Both the position numbers and the translations under genes were made by a program. Below are positions 8,849-17,548 of a stretch of DNA of 64,000 nucleotides, piece by piece. Within the stretch, counting starts at the first letter, position 1. Every line of letters begins with the position of its first letter. The notes beneath the pieces are model-generated. The model was not told the DNA's origin. It saw nothing but the letters and a program-made list of their open reading frames with translations, and made no database searches. The DNA lies in NCBI GenBank assembly GCA_934277375.1, contig CAKQTZ010000007.1, forward strand, positions 141,471-205,470, in the 5' to 3' direction. The stretch comes from an uncultured Coprococcus sp. (GTDB lineage: Bacteria; Bacillota; Clostridia; Lachnospirales; Lachnospiraceae).

Positions 8849-8866
8849 TGCTGCATAGCTAGAGTA

Positions 8867-8895
8867 ATAATAAACTTTGACAGTCTTTTTGTCAA
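8867..8895 (-). promoter_or_regulatory. Strong glnA promoter
   Basis: TTGACA (8890-8895), 17 bp, TATTAT (8867-8872). The -35 is half of an inverted repeat TTGACA-N7-TGTCAA that could be an operator. It does not fit the GlnR TGTNA-N7-TNACA pattern. Confidence 0.8.
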
Positions 8896-8945
8896 CACGG
8901 TTGAACTGATGCATTTTTATCAATATTTTTTATCATTATCTGTCG

Positions 8946-9716
8946 TTACCGCAGATCCCGTCTGCGCATAACGCCCCAGGCTGCCAGTATCATGGATGCT
9001 CCATACACCGCAGCAACCGCGAGTGATATACCCGCATGTCCCCAATCTATATTCCATTCACTCATCTCGCCCGCCGAGACAAATGGCAGATATGACAGAG
9101 CCTTATCTAGTCTGTCCGACTGGAACAGGAGTGGCATGATGCTGAGTCCCAGATCCACAACAAAGAAGAACAGTATATTCACAGACACTGATGCTGCCTT
9201 TGATGTAAGCGCAAATGCCAGAAATACACTGGTCATGAACATCATAGTCATCACAAAGCCCTCGCACACTATGGATCTGAGCATATACAGCGCGACCGTA
9301 CCTGTGAACGTCCTGCCAAAACCGCCGGCTATCGAAGCCCCGGCCACGTATATAATGATATCTTCCATAGATAATATCCATATCGCCACAACATATACTA
9401 TGATCTTCGAGATCAATATATGACCACGGCTGTGCCCCTGCGCTATGGCACACTGTATATCCCTGGACTTGTAATCACTGGTAATGAGTGAAGCTGCCAT
9501 AAAACCGAACAGCATACCGGACACAGTGCTTCCTGAAAATGACGTGAGGAGACTGCAGAACTGTGCAAAACCATTCAGCTCAAGTCCCAGAATATCTCCA
9601 ACAAATCCAACAGACAAAAGGTAGATTATATCCTGTGCAAGGAACACTAAAAGGCATACCCTGAAGCCCACGCTTTTCCACAGTTTATAGAATTCAGCCG
9701 ACAACAATCTAGCCAC
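8946..9716 (-). CDS. ABC-2-type exporter permease
   Basis: Integral membrane protein of ~256 aa with about six hydrophobic segments ('VCLLVFLAQDIIYLLSVGF', 'VVYVVAIWILSMEDIIIYVA'-like stretches, 'VNILFFFVVDLGLSIMPLLF', a C-terminal Ala/Ile-rich helix). This is the ABC-2 permease pattern paired with the upstream ATPase. I chose GTG 9716, where GGAGG is 8 nt upstream inside the ATPase gene end; a TTG at 9731 is also in frame. The 8-bp overlap with the ATPase implies translational coupling. Substrate is unknown; peptide or bacteriocin-type export/immunity is possible but not shown. Confidence 0.8.
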   Translation of the reverse strand: MARLLSAEFYKLWKSVGFRVCLLVFLAQDIIYLLSVGFVGDILGLELNGFAQFCSLLTSFSGSTVSGMLFGFMAASLITSDYKSRDIQCAIAQGHSRGHILISKIIVYVVAIWILSMEDIIIYVAGASIAGGFGRTFTGTVALYMLRSIVCEGFVMTMMFMTSVFLAFALTSKAASVSVNILFFFVVDLGLSIMPLLFQSDRLDKALSYLPFVSAGEMSEWNIDWGHAGISLAVAAVYGASMILAAWGVMRRRDLR

Positions 9717-10626
9717 GTGCTCCACCTCCAATCATCTTGATGAAATAATTCTCCAGGCTTTCCTCCTCCAGATGATACTCTGCCACAAATACCCTTTCAT
9801 TGTACAGCACCCATGCCAGTTCATCCGGATTCACAGGCTGTTCTATCACCATCTCCGGGCCATTTACATACACCTGTGTTATGTTGTATCTGGACGCAAG
9901 TATATCAAGCACCTTCTGGACATCATTTGTTCTAAGATGTATGCGTCTCTGACACCTGGCATCCAGCTGCTGCGCCGATATGCAGTCCCTGATGCAGCCG
10001 CGATCTATGATGATATAATCCGTAGCCAGTTCGTGGAGCTCTGTAAGTATGTGGCTTGATATAAGTATGGTCACTCCAAATCTCTGGTTGAGCTGTTTGA
10101 GCAGATTTCTGATCTCCACAATTCCCACAGGGTCGAGTCCATTTATAGGCTCATCCAGGAGCAGCAGTTCCGGTCCCGAGAGCATGGCACAGCCTATAGC
10201 CAGTCTCTGCTTCATACCCATGGAATAATTCCTGAACTTCTTATTACCAACTCCCGCCAGCCCTACGTTGGCTATGGTTCTCTCTATAAGCTCATCATTC
10301 TTTATTCCTCTGAGTTTCATATTCAATTTAATATTGTCTCTTGCATTGTAGTTGGCATGAAGCCCCGCATGCTCGCACACCATTCCAACTCTTCTTCTCG
10401 CCTGTATCAGCCCGATCTTATCCGATGCACCGAACAGTTCTATCGTTCCCTCATCCGGAAAAATCAACCCATTGATATGGTTGATCATGGTCGTCTTGCC
10501 TGCACCATTCTGTCCTATGAAGCCATAGATCCTGCCCCGCTCAAGTGATATGTTCACATCCGACAGAACCTTGTTCTTCCCATACGACTTGCTGAGGTTA
10601 CTGACCCTTACTATCGTATCTGCCAT
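9709..10626 (-). CDS. ABC transporter ATP-binding protein (bacitracin-exporter type)
   Basis: Cytoplasmic ATPase of an ABC-2 exporter, 305 aa from ATG 10626 ('MADTIVRVSNLSKSYG'). Walker A 'GQNGAGKTT', signature 'YSMGMKQRLA', Walker B 'LLLLDEPINGLDP' and switch 'ILISSHIL' are all intact. The ~90-residue C-terminal extension is typical of BcrA-like ATPases. An in-frame ATG at 10674 lacks a ribosome binding site, so I prefer 10626 (AAAGGA upstream). It overlaps the permease gene start. Confidence 0.88.
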   Translation of the reverse strand: MADTIVRVSNLSKSYGKNKVLSDVNISLERGRIYGFIGQNGAGKTTMINHINGLIFPDEGTIELFGASDKIGLIQARRRVGMVCEHAGLHANYNARDNIKLNMKLRGIKNDELIERTIANVGLAGVGNKKFRNYSMGMKQRLAIGCAMLSGPELLLLDEPINGLDPVGIVEIRNLLKQLNQRFGVTILISSHILTELHELATDYIIIDRGCIRDCISAQQLDARCQRRIHLRTNDVQKVLDILASRYNITQVYVNGPEMVIEQPVNPDELAWVLYNERVFVAEYHLEEESLENYFIKMIGGGARG

Positions 10627-10702
10627 ATATTCCTTTACCTTTCTATCTGTACTTTCTATTCGCACTTCCCCCATGTGGTTATAAAATGCCTGAAAACCGA
10701 CA

Positions 10703-10742
10703 CAAAAAAACCACTATCCAATAATAACATTGAATAGTGGTT
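10703..10742 (-). terminator. Terminator of the rpsF-ssb-rpsR operon
   Basis: AACCACTATTCAAT pairs with ATTGGATAGTGGTT on the minus strand (one mismatch), followed by TTTTTTTG. It lies 26 nt after the rpsR stop. Confidence 0.9.
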
Positions 10743-10768
10743 CTGTATATACTTATCACTGATAAGAA

Positions 10769-11032
10769 TTAATCCTGAACGTATGGTAATATTGCGATCT
10801 GTCTAGCTCTCTTGACAGCAATTGTTATTGCTCTCTGATGCTTAGCACATGTTCCTGTGATTCTTCTAGGAAGGATCTTACCTCTCTCTGAGATATACTT
10901 TCTGAGTGCGTTTGAATCCTTGTAATCGATCACAGCATCTTTATTAGCACAATACTCGCAGACTTTCTTTCTTCTACGGATATTTCTTCTCTTCATTGGA
11001 GCGTCAGCTCTATCAGTCTTGTTATAAGCCAT
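10769..11032 (-). CDS. rpsR: 30S ribosomal protein bS18
   Basis: 87-aa small-subunit protein that pairs with bS6 on the platform. The core 'RKKVCEYC', '[19 protein letters not shown]', '[20 protein letters not shown]' is typical. The CxxC plus later Cys/His pattern suggests the zinc-retaining form. Last gene of rpsF-ssb-rpsR, 18 bp after ssb, with a terminator after it. Confidence 0.97.
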   Translation of the reverse strand: MAYNKTDRADAPMKRRNIRRRKKVCEYCANKDAVIDYKDSNALRKYISERGKILPRRITGTCAKHQRAITIAVKRARQIAILPYVQD

Positions 11033-11050
11033 TGTATTTACCTCCTTATT

Positions 11051-11503
11051 TTACTTGAATGGTAAATCGTCCTCAATACCTTCCGGTATACTCATGAAGC
11101 CCTCTGCTCCCGCATTGCCAGGTGCCGGTCTTCCTGCTGGCTGATATCCACCTGCTGATGCCTGTCCGCTTGCAGCTTTGCTCTCAGCAAACTCCTGCTC
11201 CTCGACAACAACATCTGTTGTGTATACCTTATTACCATCCTTATTCGTGTAGCTACCAGTCTGTATTCTTCCTGTTATCGCGATCTTCGTACCCTGCTTT
11301 AAATACTTCTCAGCAAACTCTGCGCTTTTGCCAAATGCTACGCAGCCGATAAAGTCAGCAGTCTGGTCACCATTTCTATTAAATCTTCTGTCTACAGCCA
11401 ATGTGTATCTGGCAATGGCCATCTGTCCATCACCTGAACCCGACTGTGAATATCTAACTTCTGGGTCTCTTGTAAGACGGCCCATCAATATTACCTTGTT
11501 CAT
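11051..11503 (-). CDS. ssb: Single-stranded DNA-binding protein
   Basis: 150-aa SSB with an N-terminal OB-fold ('MNKVILMGRLTRDPEVRYS', 'FIGCVAFGKSAEFAEKYLKQ', 'ITGRIQTGSYTNKDG') and a flexible Gly/Ala/Pro linker ending in the acidic protein-interaction tip 'EDDLPF', here followed by one extra Lys. The usual last residues are DDDIPF, so the trailing Lys is slightly unusual. Middle gene of the rpsF-ssb-rpsR operon. Confidence 0.96.
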   Translation of the reverse strand: MNKVILMGRLTRDPEVRYSQSGSGDGQMAIARYTLAVDRRFNRNGDQTADFIGCVAFGKSAEFAEKYLKQGTKIAITGRIQTGSYTNKDGNKVYTTDVVVEEQEFAESKAASGQASAGGYQPAGRPAPGNAGAEGFMSIPEGIEDDLPFK

Positions 11504-11519
11504 TATAGAATACCTCCTA

Positions 11520-11810
11520 TTACTCGGCGTCTAATCTAACGCAAAGATATCTAAGAACTGATTCCATAATACGAATGTTAGCCTCAAGCTGAGCTGGAAC
11601 GTCAGCCTCTGCATCAAACTGAATGAAGTAGTAGTACGCTTCGCCCATCTTCTGAATCTCGTAAGCAAGCTTCTTAAGTCCACACTCGTTAACTTCTGTA
11701 ATTGTTGCGTCAGCCTTCTCAATATAAGACTTAACCTTATCAACTACAGCTGTTCTGGCTTCCTCATCAATCTTTGCACTAACAACTAAAGTCAATTCAT
11801 ATTTGTTCAT
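11520..11810 (-). CDS. rpsF: 30S ribosomal protein bS6
   Basis: 96-aa bS6 ('MNKYELTLVVSAKIDEEART', 'CGLKKLAYEIQKMGEAYYYF', 'IMESVLRYLCVRLD'). First gene of the operon, 16 bp before ssb; AAGGAGGTGCA precedes the ATG. The ~65-nt leader has a small hairpin (GC.CACAT/ATGTG.GC) but I could not confirm the known S6:S18 autoregulatory motif. Confidence 0.96.
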   Translation of the reverse strand: MNKYELTLVVSAKIDEEARTAVVDKVKSYIEKADATITEVNECGLKKLAYEIQKMGEAYYYFIQFDAEADVPAQLEANIRIMESVLRYLCVRLDAE

Positions 11811-11888
11811 TACATTGCACCTCCTTATGGTCTCTGGCCCACATAATATGTGAGCAAGGAAAATATGATTAATACATCACAATTTCAG

Positions 11889-11917
11889 ATAGTAACATAT
11901 TATTCCAGCCAATTCAA
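11889..11917 (-). promoter_or_regulatory. Promoter of the rpsF operon
   Basis: TTGAAT (11912-11917), 17 bp, TACTAT (11889-11894) on the minus strand. Confidence 0.7.
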
Positions 11918-11969
11918 GCTTTTTTTATTATTGATTCCCATATAATCTTACATATAATTTCATGGTGTT

Positions 11970-12800
11970 TCAACGGAACTCTGTCGCATGCTTTCTCGAC
12001 CAGAGCGGAAACAGTGTTCTCTGGCACCTGTAATTTTCTCTCTGCTCTATCCCTGCAGCGTTAAAGAATGTCCGCCACATGTCTGTGTAATCATCCTCCA
12101 TCTTCTCCGCCTCGTACAGCGCCTTTATCTCTGAATCAGCGAGTCTTTTCACGTACATGTCAGAATCAGCAGGATGTACAACAGCATATTCTCTATTATC
12201 ATCTACTATAAGCCAGTGCTCCGACTGCATCCTGTCCCTGAAATGATCCGCCACAAGAAGCGCCACGTCATCCTTGGGCTCAATATGACATATATAGATA
12301 TTCCCATAAACTGCTGTAAATCTTGCTATCTCACGGAACAGATGCGCCTCATTGCCAACCCCGCGTCCAAGTTCCATGATCCTCATAACCTCCGGTCTTA
12401 TAAGCATATGTTCAACATCACGGCCATTGGCAAATGCAAGCACAAGATACCTGTATACCGAATCAAGTGCATCATCCTGATGTGACAGCAGCGCATTGAA
12501 CATATTGCGATACACAAGCCATGATAATTTCCTTACAGATCTTGTGACCTTCTCACTCTTTTCACAGTCTGGTTCAATATGTATATAATCGGCAAACATA
12601 TCCAGCTGATCCACCGGCTCTTTCATGAGCATAACATGTTCATGTCCCACACTCAGTGCCATACTCCACGCCTCATATATGCATGTCGCCATATCATCAT
12701 ATCTGTCCCTGCATGTAAAAACCTTCACGCTGTCCGTATACTGCATATCCACGCCACATATATCATTATTGTCATGTCCGTTCATATCATTCACCTTCAC
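11970..12800 (-). CDS. DUF4130 protein, partner of the radical SAM DNA-repair-type protein (TIGR03915 family)
   Basis: 276-aa protein of the DUF4130 / 'probable DNA metabolism protein' family, which is nearly always encoded beside a TIGR03916-type radical SAM protein. Features are 'VFTCRDRYDDMATCIYEAW' near the N terminus and the C-terminal 'MWRTFFNAAGIEQRENYRCQ', 'LFPLWSRKHATEF', which resemble the end of uracil-DNA-glycosylase-like proteins. The start overlaps the upstream stop as GTGA (GTG 12800); ATG 12785 with AAGGTG upstream is an alternative. It is the second gene of a LexA-box operon, so a damage-response role is inferred. Biochemical activity is unknown. Confidence 0.85.
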   Translation of the reverse strand: MKVNDMNGHDNNDICGVDMQYTDSVKVFTCRDRYDDMATCIYEAWSMALSVGHEHVMLMKEPVDQLDMFADYIHIEPDCEKSEKVTRSVRKLSWLVYRNMFNALLSHQDDALDSVYRYLVLAFANGRDVEHMLIRPEVMRIMELGRGVGNEAHLFREIARFTAVYGNIYICHIEPKDDVALLVADHFRDRMQSEHWLIVDDNREYAVVHPADSDMYVKRLADSEIKALYEAEKMEDDYTDMWRTFFNAAGIEQRENYRCQRTLFPLWSRKHATEFR

Positions 12801-14392
12801 GCCTTCATTCCAATATCAAACAATGTCATCTGCCTGTACTCTGGCGTATTCTGATGCGCCACCTGCCAGTTTTCTCCTCGGCTCATATCAGTCATCTCCC
12901 TGACTATATAATCCCGCTCTATCGGGATCCTATACATCATGCGTCCACCACAGGTTATAAAGTAATGCGCCCTTTTGAGCACCACCCCCATCTTCTTAAG
13001 GCTGTCAAAATCAAGGCTTCCATATCTCCGGCTCCTTACTATCCTTCCAGCCGACTTTGGGCCTATACCAGGAATCCTTAAGAGCAGATCATACGGCGCT
13101 GTCTGAACCTCCACTGGGAACTGGTCCAGATGCCTTACAGCCCAGTTGCACTTGGGATCCATCCTCTGATCAAGATTCGGCTCAGACTCGGACAATATCT
13201 CCTCGGCATGAAAACCATAGTATCGGAGCAGCCAATCCGCCTGATACAGCCTGTGCTCCCGCAGAAGCGGAACCGCCGTGTCAAGAGATGGAAGTGCCGA
13301 ATCCTCGTTGATCGGTATATACGCGGAATAAAACACACGCTTCAGATCATATCGCTGATACAGTCTCTGTGCCGTGTGTATAAGCGTGTAATCTGACTCA
13401 CCACTGGCTCCCACTATCATCTGTGTGCTCTGCCCCGCCGGGGCAAATGCTCTTCTCCTGTCAGTATCTCCAAACATGACAGGGAGAGGCGAATAGCTGT
13501 CCGATATATAATGCATCGATACATGCTGTATATCAGTCATCGCCCCATTCTTCATACCCGCTACACCGATGCCACTTTTATCAGATGCCATCCCCTCTGT
13601 GAGTTTCTCTGCCGCTGTCATATGCAGAGCACCATGGCTATCCTGTTCCACCAGTTCTGTCTTATATGCATCCAGATCCTTCCGCAGATTCTTCTCATTG
13701 AATATACTTCCGGTCAGATATCTGTTGATGCCGCTCCTCTCCATGCGCGCGGTCTTGCCCACAGCCAGTCTGTGGGATTCTATAGTGCTGGTCAGCTTGC
13801 CCATAGGATCAAGTATGGTGCCAAAGCTCTTGTTCGGGGCAAGCTTCTTCAGGCTCTCCTCAGTCGGCAGCTCCATATTAACACTTATCCTGTCCGCTAA
13901 ATATCCCACCATGCTTATAAGTTCATCTGACGCCCCCGGAATGGTCTTCACATGGATATATCCATTGAACCTGTACTTCGTCCTGAGAAGATACAGAGTC
14001 TCACACATCCTCTGCATGGTGTATGTCGGATCCCTGAGCACACCGGAGCTCAAAAATAATCCTTCTATATAATTCCTCTTGTAGAACTCTACGACCAGCT
14101 CGCACAGCTCCTCCGGTTCAAATGTCGTTCTTGGCACATCATTGCTTCTGCGGTTCAGACAGTACTTGCAGTCATATACGCAGTGGTTCGTCATAAGGAC
14201 TTTAAGCAGCGATATACATCTTCCATCCGCTGCAAAGCTGTGACATATACCACATGATACACTGTTGCCCAGGGCTCCCTTCTGTCCCTTCCTGTCCACT
14301 CCACTGGATGTACACGCCACATCATACTTCGCCGCATCCGCCAGTATATTCAGTTTTTCCTTAGTTGTAAGTCCTGTAATTATCTCGTTCAT
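12797..14392 (-). CDS. Radical SAM putative DNA modification/repair protein (TIGR03916 family)
   Basis: 531-aa radical SAM enzyme starting at ATG 14392 ('MNEIITGLTTKEKLNILADA'). The [4Fe-4S] cluster motif is 'CVYDCKYCLNR'. A C-terminal helix-hairpin-helix DNA-binding motif ('LLLRIPGIGPKSAGRIVRSR') supports action on DNA; an extra Cys-rich N-terminal stretch ('VACTSSG', 'SVSCGICH') precedes the domain. The C-terminal tail is a 'PEYRQMTLFDI' sequence, similar to clamp-binding QxxLF peptides (inference). The in-frame upstream extension to 14527 crosses the promoter and LexA box and is rejected. No Shine-Dalgarno is present; the transcript is probably leaderless. Confidence 0.9.
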   Translation of the reverse strand: MNEIITGLTTKEKLNILADAAKYDVACTSSGVDRKGQKGALGNSVSCGICHSFAADGRCISLLKVLMTNHCVYDCKYCLNRRSNDVPRTTFEPEELCELVVEFYKRNYIEGLFLSSGVLRDPTYTMQRMCETLYLLRTKYRFNGYIHVKTIPGASDELISMVGYLADRISVNMELPTEESLKKLAPNKSFGTILDPMGKLTSTIESHRLAVGKTARMERSGINRYLTGSIFNEKNLRKDLDAYKTELVEQDSHGALHMTAAEKLTEGMASDKSGIGVAGMKNGAMTDIQHVSMHYISDSYSPLPVMFGDTDRRRAFAPAGQSTQMIVGASGESDYTLIHTAQRLYQRYDLKRVFYSAYIPINEDSALPSLDTAVPLLREHRLYQADWLLRYYGFHAEEILSESEPNLDQRMDPKCNWAVRHLDQFPVEVQTAPYDLLLRIPGIGPKSAGRIVRSRRYGSLDFDSLKKMGVVLKRAHYFITCGGRMMYRIPIERDYIVREMTDMSRGENWQVAHQNTPEYRQMTLFDIGMKA

Positions 14393-14399
14393 GCATATT

Positions 14400-14428
14400 A
14401 TTATACGAACGTTTGTTCGATATTGCAA
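14400..14428 (-). promoter_or_regulatory. LexA (SOS) box inside the promoter of the radical SAM/DUF4130 operon
   Basis: TTGCAA (14423-14428), 17 bp, TATAAT (14400-14405). The palindrome CGAAC-AAAC-GTTCG fills 14406-14419 of the spacer and fits the Gram-positive LexA/DinR consensus CGAACRNRYGTTYC at all but the last base. Repressor bound there would block RNA polymerase. The -10 ends 7 nt before the ATG, so transcription should start at or next to the start codon. Confidence 0.85.
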
Positions 14429-14509
14429 GAGGTAATTTCTGGATGTCCAAAGTTTCCGAGATTCAAAAACAAGCTGTCCTCCCCCCAGTGTCCTAAATGC
14501 CACGATAGT

Positions 14510-14550
14510 AAAAAAGACCAGACACACTCTGAACGAATGTATCCGGTCTT
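14510..14550 (-). terminator. Terminator of pckA
   Basis: AAGACCGGATACATTC pairs with GAGTGTGTCTGGTCTT, using several G-U pairs, followed on the minus strand by TTTTTTAC. It is ~62 nt after the pckA stop. Confidence 0.75.
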
Positions 14551-14611
14551 CTCTATGCGAAAGGCTCTGAACTATGGCAGATCCTTTCTTCTATATAATC
14601 TAAGGTATATC

Positions 14612-16216
14612 TTAGAGCTGTGGGCCTGCTGCAACTAATGCTTTACCTGCTGCATTTCCCTCGTACTTAGCAAAGTTCTTCTGGAATCTTGCTGCAAGAT
14701 CCTTAGCCTTTGTCTCCCACTCTGAAGCATCAGCGTATGTGTCACGTGGGTCAAGGATTGCTGGATCTACGCCAGGAAGCTCTGTTGGAACCTCGAAGTC
14801 GAACATAGGGATCTTCTTTGTAGGAGCCTCATTGATAGCACCGCTGAGGATTGCATCGATGATTCCTCTTGTATCCTTGATTGAGATTCTCTTGCCTGTT
14901 CCATTCCATCCTGTGTTGACAAGGTATGCCTTAGCACCGCTCTTCTCCATCTTCTTAACAAGCTCCTCTGCATACTTTGTAGGATGCAGCTCGAGGAATG
15001 CCTGACCGAAGCAAGCTGAGAATGTAGGTGTTGGCTCTGTGATACCTCTCTCTGTACCAGCAAGCTTTGCTGTGAATCCTGACAGGAAGTAGTACTGTGT
15101 CTGCTCTGGTGTAAGGATTGATACTGGAGGAAGTACTCCAAATGCATCTGCTGAAAGGAAGATTACGTTCTTTGCAGCCGGTGCTGATGATATAGGTCTT
15201 ACAATGTTCTGGATGTGATCTATTGGGTAAGATACACGAGTGTTCTCTGTTACGCTCTTATCAGCGAAGTCGATCTTGCCGTTTGCATCAAGTGTAACGT
15301 TCTCAAGAAGAGCGTTTCTCCTGATTGCATTGTAGATGTCTGGCTCTGAATCCTTGTCAAGGTCGATAACCTTAGCGTAGCATCCACCCTCGAAGTTGAA
15401 TACACCGTTGTCATCCCAGCCGTGCTCGTCATCACCGATGAGGAGACGCTTTGGATCTGTTGAAAGTGTTGTCTTACCTGTTCCTGAAAGTCCGAAGAAG
15501 ATGGCTGTGTTCTCACCGTTCATATCTGTGTTAGCTGAGCAGTGCATTGAAGCCATTCCCTTAAGTGGAAGGTAGTAGTTCATCATTGAGAACATACCCT
15601 TCTTCATCTCTCCGCCGTACCATGTGTTAACGATAACCTGCTCATGGCTTGTGATGTTGAATGCTACACATGTCTCTGAGTTAAGTCCTAACTCCTTGTA
15701 GTTCTCAACCTTAGCCTTTGAAGCGTTGTATACAACAAAATCTGGCTCGAAGTTCTTAAGCTCTTCCTCAGTTGGCTTGATGAACATGTTTGTTACGAAA
15801 TGAGCCTGCCAAGCAACCTCAACGATGAAACGGATAGCCATACGTGTATCAGCATTTGCTCCACAGAATGCATCAACTACAAAAAGTCTCTTGTTTGAGA
15901 GCTCCTTCTTAGCAAGATCCTTAACTGATGCCCATGTCTCCTCTGTCATTGGATGGTTGTCATTCTTGTACTCATCTGATGTCCACCATACAGTGTCCTT
16001 TGAGTTCTCATCTACTACGATATACTTATCTTTAGGTGAACGGCCTGTATAAATACCAGTCATAACGTTAACTGCGCCGAGCTCACTAACCTGTCCCATC
16101 TCGTATCCCTGAAGGTCAGCCTTTGTCTCTTCCTCGAATAACAATTCATATGAAGGATTGTGTACGATCTCTGTTGTGCCTGTAATGCCATACTTAGTTA
16201 AATCAACTGTTGCCAT
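14612..16216 (-). CDS. pckA: Phosphoenolpyruvate carboxykinase (ATP)
   Basis: 534-aa ATP-dependent PEP carboxykinase interconverting oxaloacetate and PEP; in fermentative gut clostridia it often runs toward oxaloacetate for CO2 fixation. Motifs are '[14 protein letters not shown]', the metal/substrate segment '[17 protein letters not shown]', the kinase P-loop '[13 protein letters not shown]', '[10 protein letters not shown]' and '[10 protein letters not shown]'. Cytosolic and monocistronic, with its own promoter and terminator. GGAG is 9 nt before ATG 16216. Codon choice is very biased, consistent with high expression. Confidence 0.97.
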   Translation of the reverse strand: MATVDLTKYGITGTTEIVHNPSYELLFEEETKADLQGYEMGQVSELGAVNVMTGIYTGRSPKDKYIVVDENSKDTVWWTSDEYKNDNHPMTEETWASVKDLAKKELSNKRLFVVDAFCGANADTRMAIRFIVEVAWQAHFVTNMFIKPTEEELKNFEPDFVVYNASKAKVENYKELGLNSETCVAFNITSHEQVIVNTWYGGEMKKGMFSMMNYYLPLKGMASMHCSANTDMNGENTAIFFGLSGTGKTTLSTDPKRLLIGDDEHGWDDNGVFNFEGGCYAKVIDLDKDSEPDIYNAIRRNALLENVTLDANGKIDFADKSVTENTRVSYPIDHIQNIVRPISSAPAAKNVIFLSADAFGVLPPVSILTPEQTQYYFLSGFTAKLAGTERGITEPTPTFSACFGQAFLELHPTKYAEELVKKMEKSGAKAYLVNTGWNGTGKRISIKDTRGIIDAILSGAINEAPTKKIPMFDFEVPTELPGVDPAILDPRDTYADASEWETKAKDLAARFQKNFAKYEGNAAGKALVAAGPQL

Positions 16217-16350
16217 TTTTCTTAACTCCTTTTCTTTAAATGTATTTCATTGATAGATGCCTGTCGCTCATGCCCTGCCGGCACTGCGTTTTATGCGGCA
16301 CTCAATAATCTGGAAATAAATATGAACACTTACTCTCATATTCAGTTGAA

Positions 16351-16379
16351 AGTATACCCAATTAGTCAAAATAAATCAA
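16351..16379 (-). promoter_or_regulatory. Promoter of pckA
   Basis: TTGATT (16374-16379), 17 bp, TATACT (16351-16356) on the minus strand, leaving a ~130-nt leader without an obvious known riboswitch. Confidence 0.65.
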
Positions 16380-16458
16380 TATGATTATTGAGTTTTTTTT
16401 GTAGTTTACAGAAACTTCTCATTTATAATCTGAATTTTATATTTATTACTTGCATAAC

Positions 16459-17448
16459 CTAAGATAATGAGCTTCCACGTCTCTTCTCAAGGAATTTTGA
16501 CTTCACTATCAGAATATCCCCCGTCTGTATCCTCAGATCACCGGTCGGCAGTATAGACATATTATCCCTGAGTACCATATATATATTCACACCATACTCC
16601 TCCGTAGCCTGAAGTATGGTCCTGCCACAAAACTTGCTCACATCATCTACGAGCAGTTCTCCTATCTCATCCACGTCAACAACTTTGGACTCCTCGTTGG
16701 CATTGTTCTGATACTGCTCTACAAATCCGGCGCTTATGATACCTGTAGGTATAGCCACCAGCAGGACTCCCATGAACGCTATGACTATCGCCATACATTT
16801 GCCGAGGAGAGTGATCGGGTAAATGTCTCCGTACCCCACGGTGAGGACTGTCGATACCGCCCACCATATGCCGCTGAAGGCGTTGCTGAACACTCCCGGC
16901 TGTGCGGCATGCTCAGTGCTGTACATGCACAGGCTGCTCGCCATCATGAGTATGAATATGATGAACATGGACGATATGATCTGTCTGCTCTTTCTCACGA
17001 GAACCAGCTTGATGACATTGAAGCTGTCGTATCTGGAATTGATCCTGAACAGATGGAATATCCTGACTACCCTGAGCATCCTGAACGCCACGAATCCTGA
17101 CAGGAAGAACACCGGTATGATCGTGAGCAGATCCACAACTCCGTCATATGATATGAGGAACTTACCTATGGCTTTCCCCCTCGTGCATGTCGGATACAGG
17201 AAATCCGCCGTCCATATGCGGAGAATATACTCAACGCAGAATATGCCTGTAGTCACCCACTCGATAACACTCAGCATCCCATAATATGGTTCAAGCTGAT
17301 CGTATGTCTGCAGGAACATCACCGATATGTTCAACAATATGACAACCACTATAAATATGTCAAATGCGCGGCTTGCCAGATTGCTTTTGTCCCCTATCTG
17401 TATTATGTCAAATATTTGCTTTTTCAGTTTTGTCTTGTTTACCGCCAT
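16459..17448 (-). CDS. Six-TM voltage-gated-type potassium channel with C-terminal TrkA-C-like domain
   Basis: 329-aa channel subunit from ATG 17448 (GAGGG 6 nt upstream; the longer frame to 17535 has no site). Helices S1-S4 occupy about 35-165, with an arginine-bearing S4 ('FRMLRVVRIFHLFRINSR'). The pore has the K+ filter 'TVGYGD' and a hydrophobic S6 ('GVLLVAIPTGIISAGFVE'). The last ~75 residues resemble an RCK_C/TrkA-C ligand domain ('GRTILQATEEYGVNIYMVLR', 'GDLRIQTGDILIVKS'). It follows the MotA/MotB-like pair by 100 bp on the same strand, possibly one operon. Confidence 0.88.
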   Translation of the reverse strand: MAVNKTKLKKQIFDIIQIGDKSNLASRAFDIFIVVVILLNISVMFLQTYDQLEPYYGMLSVIEWVTTGIFCVEYILRIWTADFLYPTCTRGKAIGKFLISYDGVVDLLTIIPVFFLSGFVAFRMLRVVRIFHLFRINSRYDSFNVIKLVLVRKSRQIISSMFIIFILMMASSLCMYSTEHAAQPGVFSNAFSGIWWAVSTVLTVGYGDIYPITLLGKCMAIVIAFMGVLLVAIPTGIISAGFVEQYQNNANEESKVVDVDEIGELLVDDVSKFCGRTILQATEEYGVNIYMVLRDNMSILPTGDLRIQTGDILIVKSKFLEKRRGSSLS

Positions 17449-17548
17449 TGTATCCCTCTTGATTATGCCTGTTAATTGTAGCCATTCATCCACGGATGAT
17501 CTATTAAATAAACTATTGGATATTCTGTTTGCCAACCCATTAGATGTG

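Noticed and set aside
8867..8895. GlnR operator at the glnA promoter
   Set aside because: The inverted repeat TTGACA-N7-TGTCAA does not match TGTNA-N7-TNACA.
11811..11888. S6:S18 autoregulatory leader
   Set aside because: A small hairpin is present before rpsF, but I could not see the conserved bulge motif of that RNA class.
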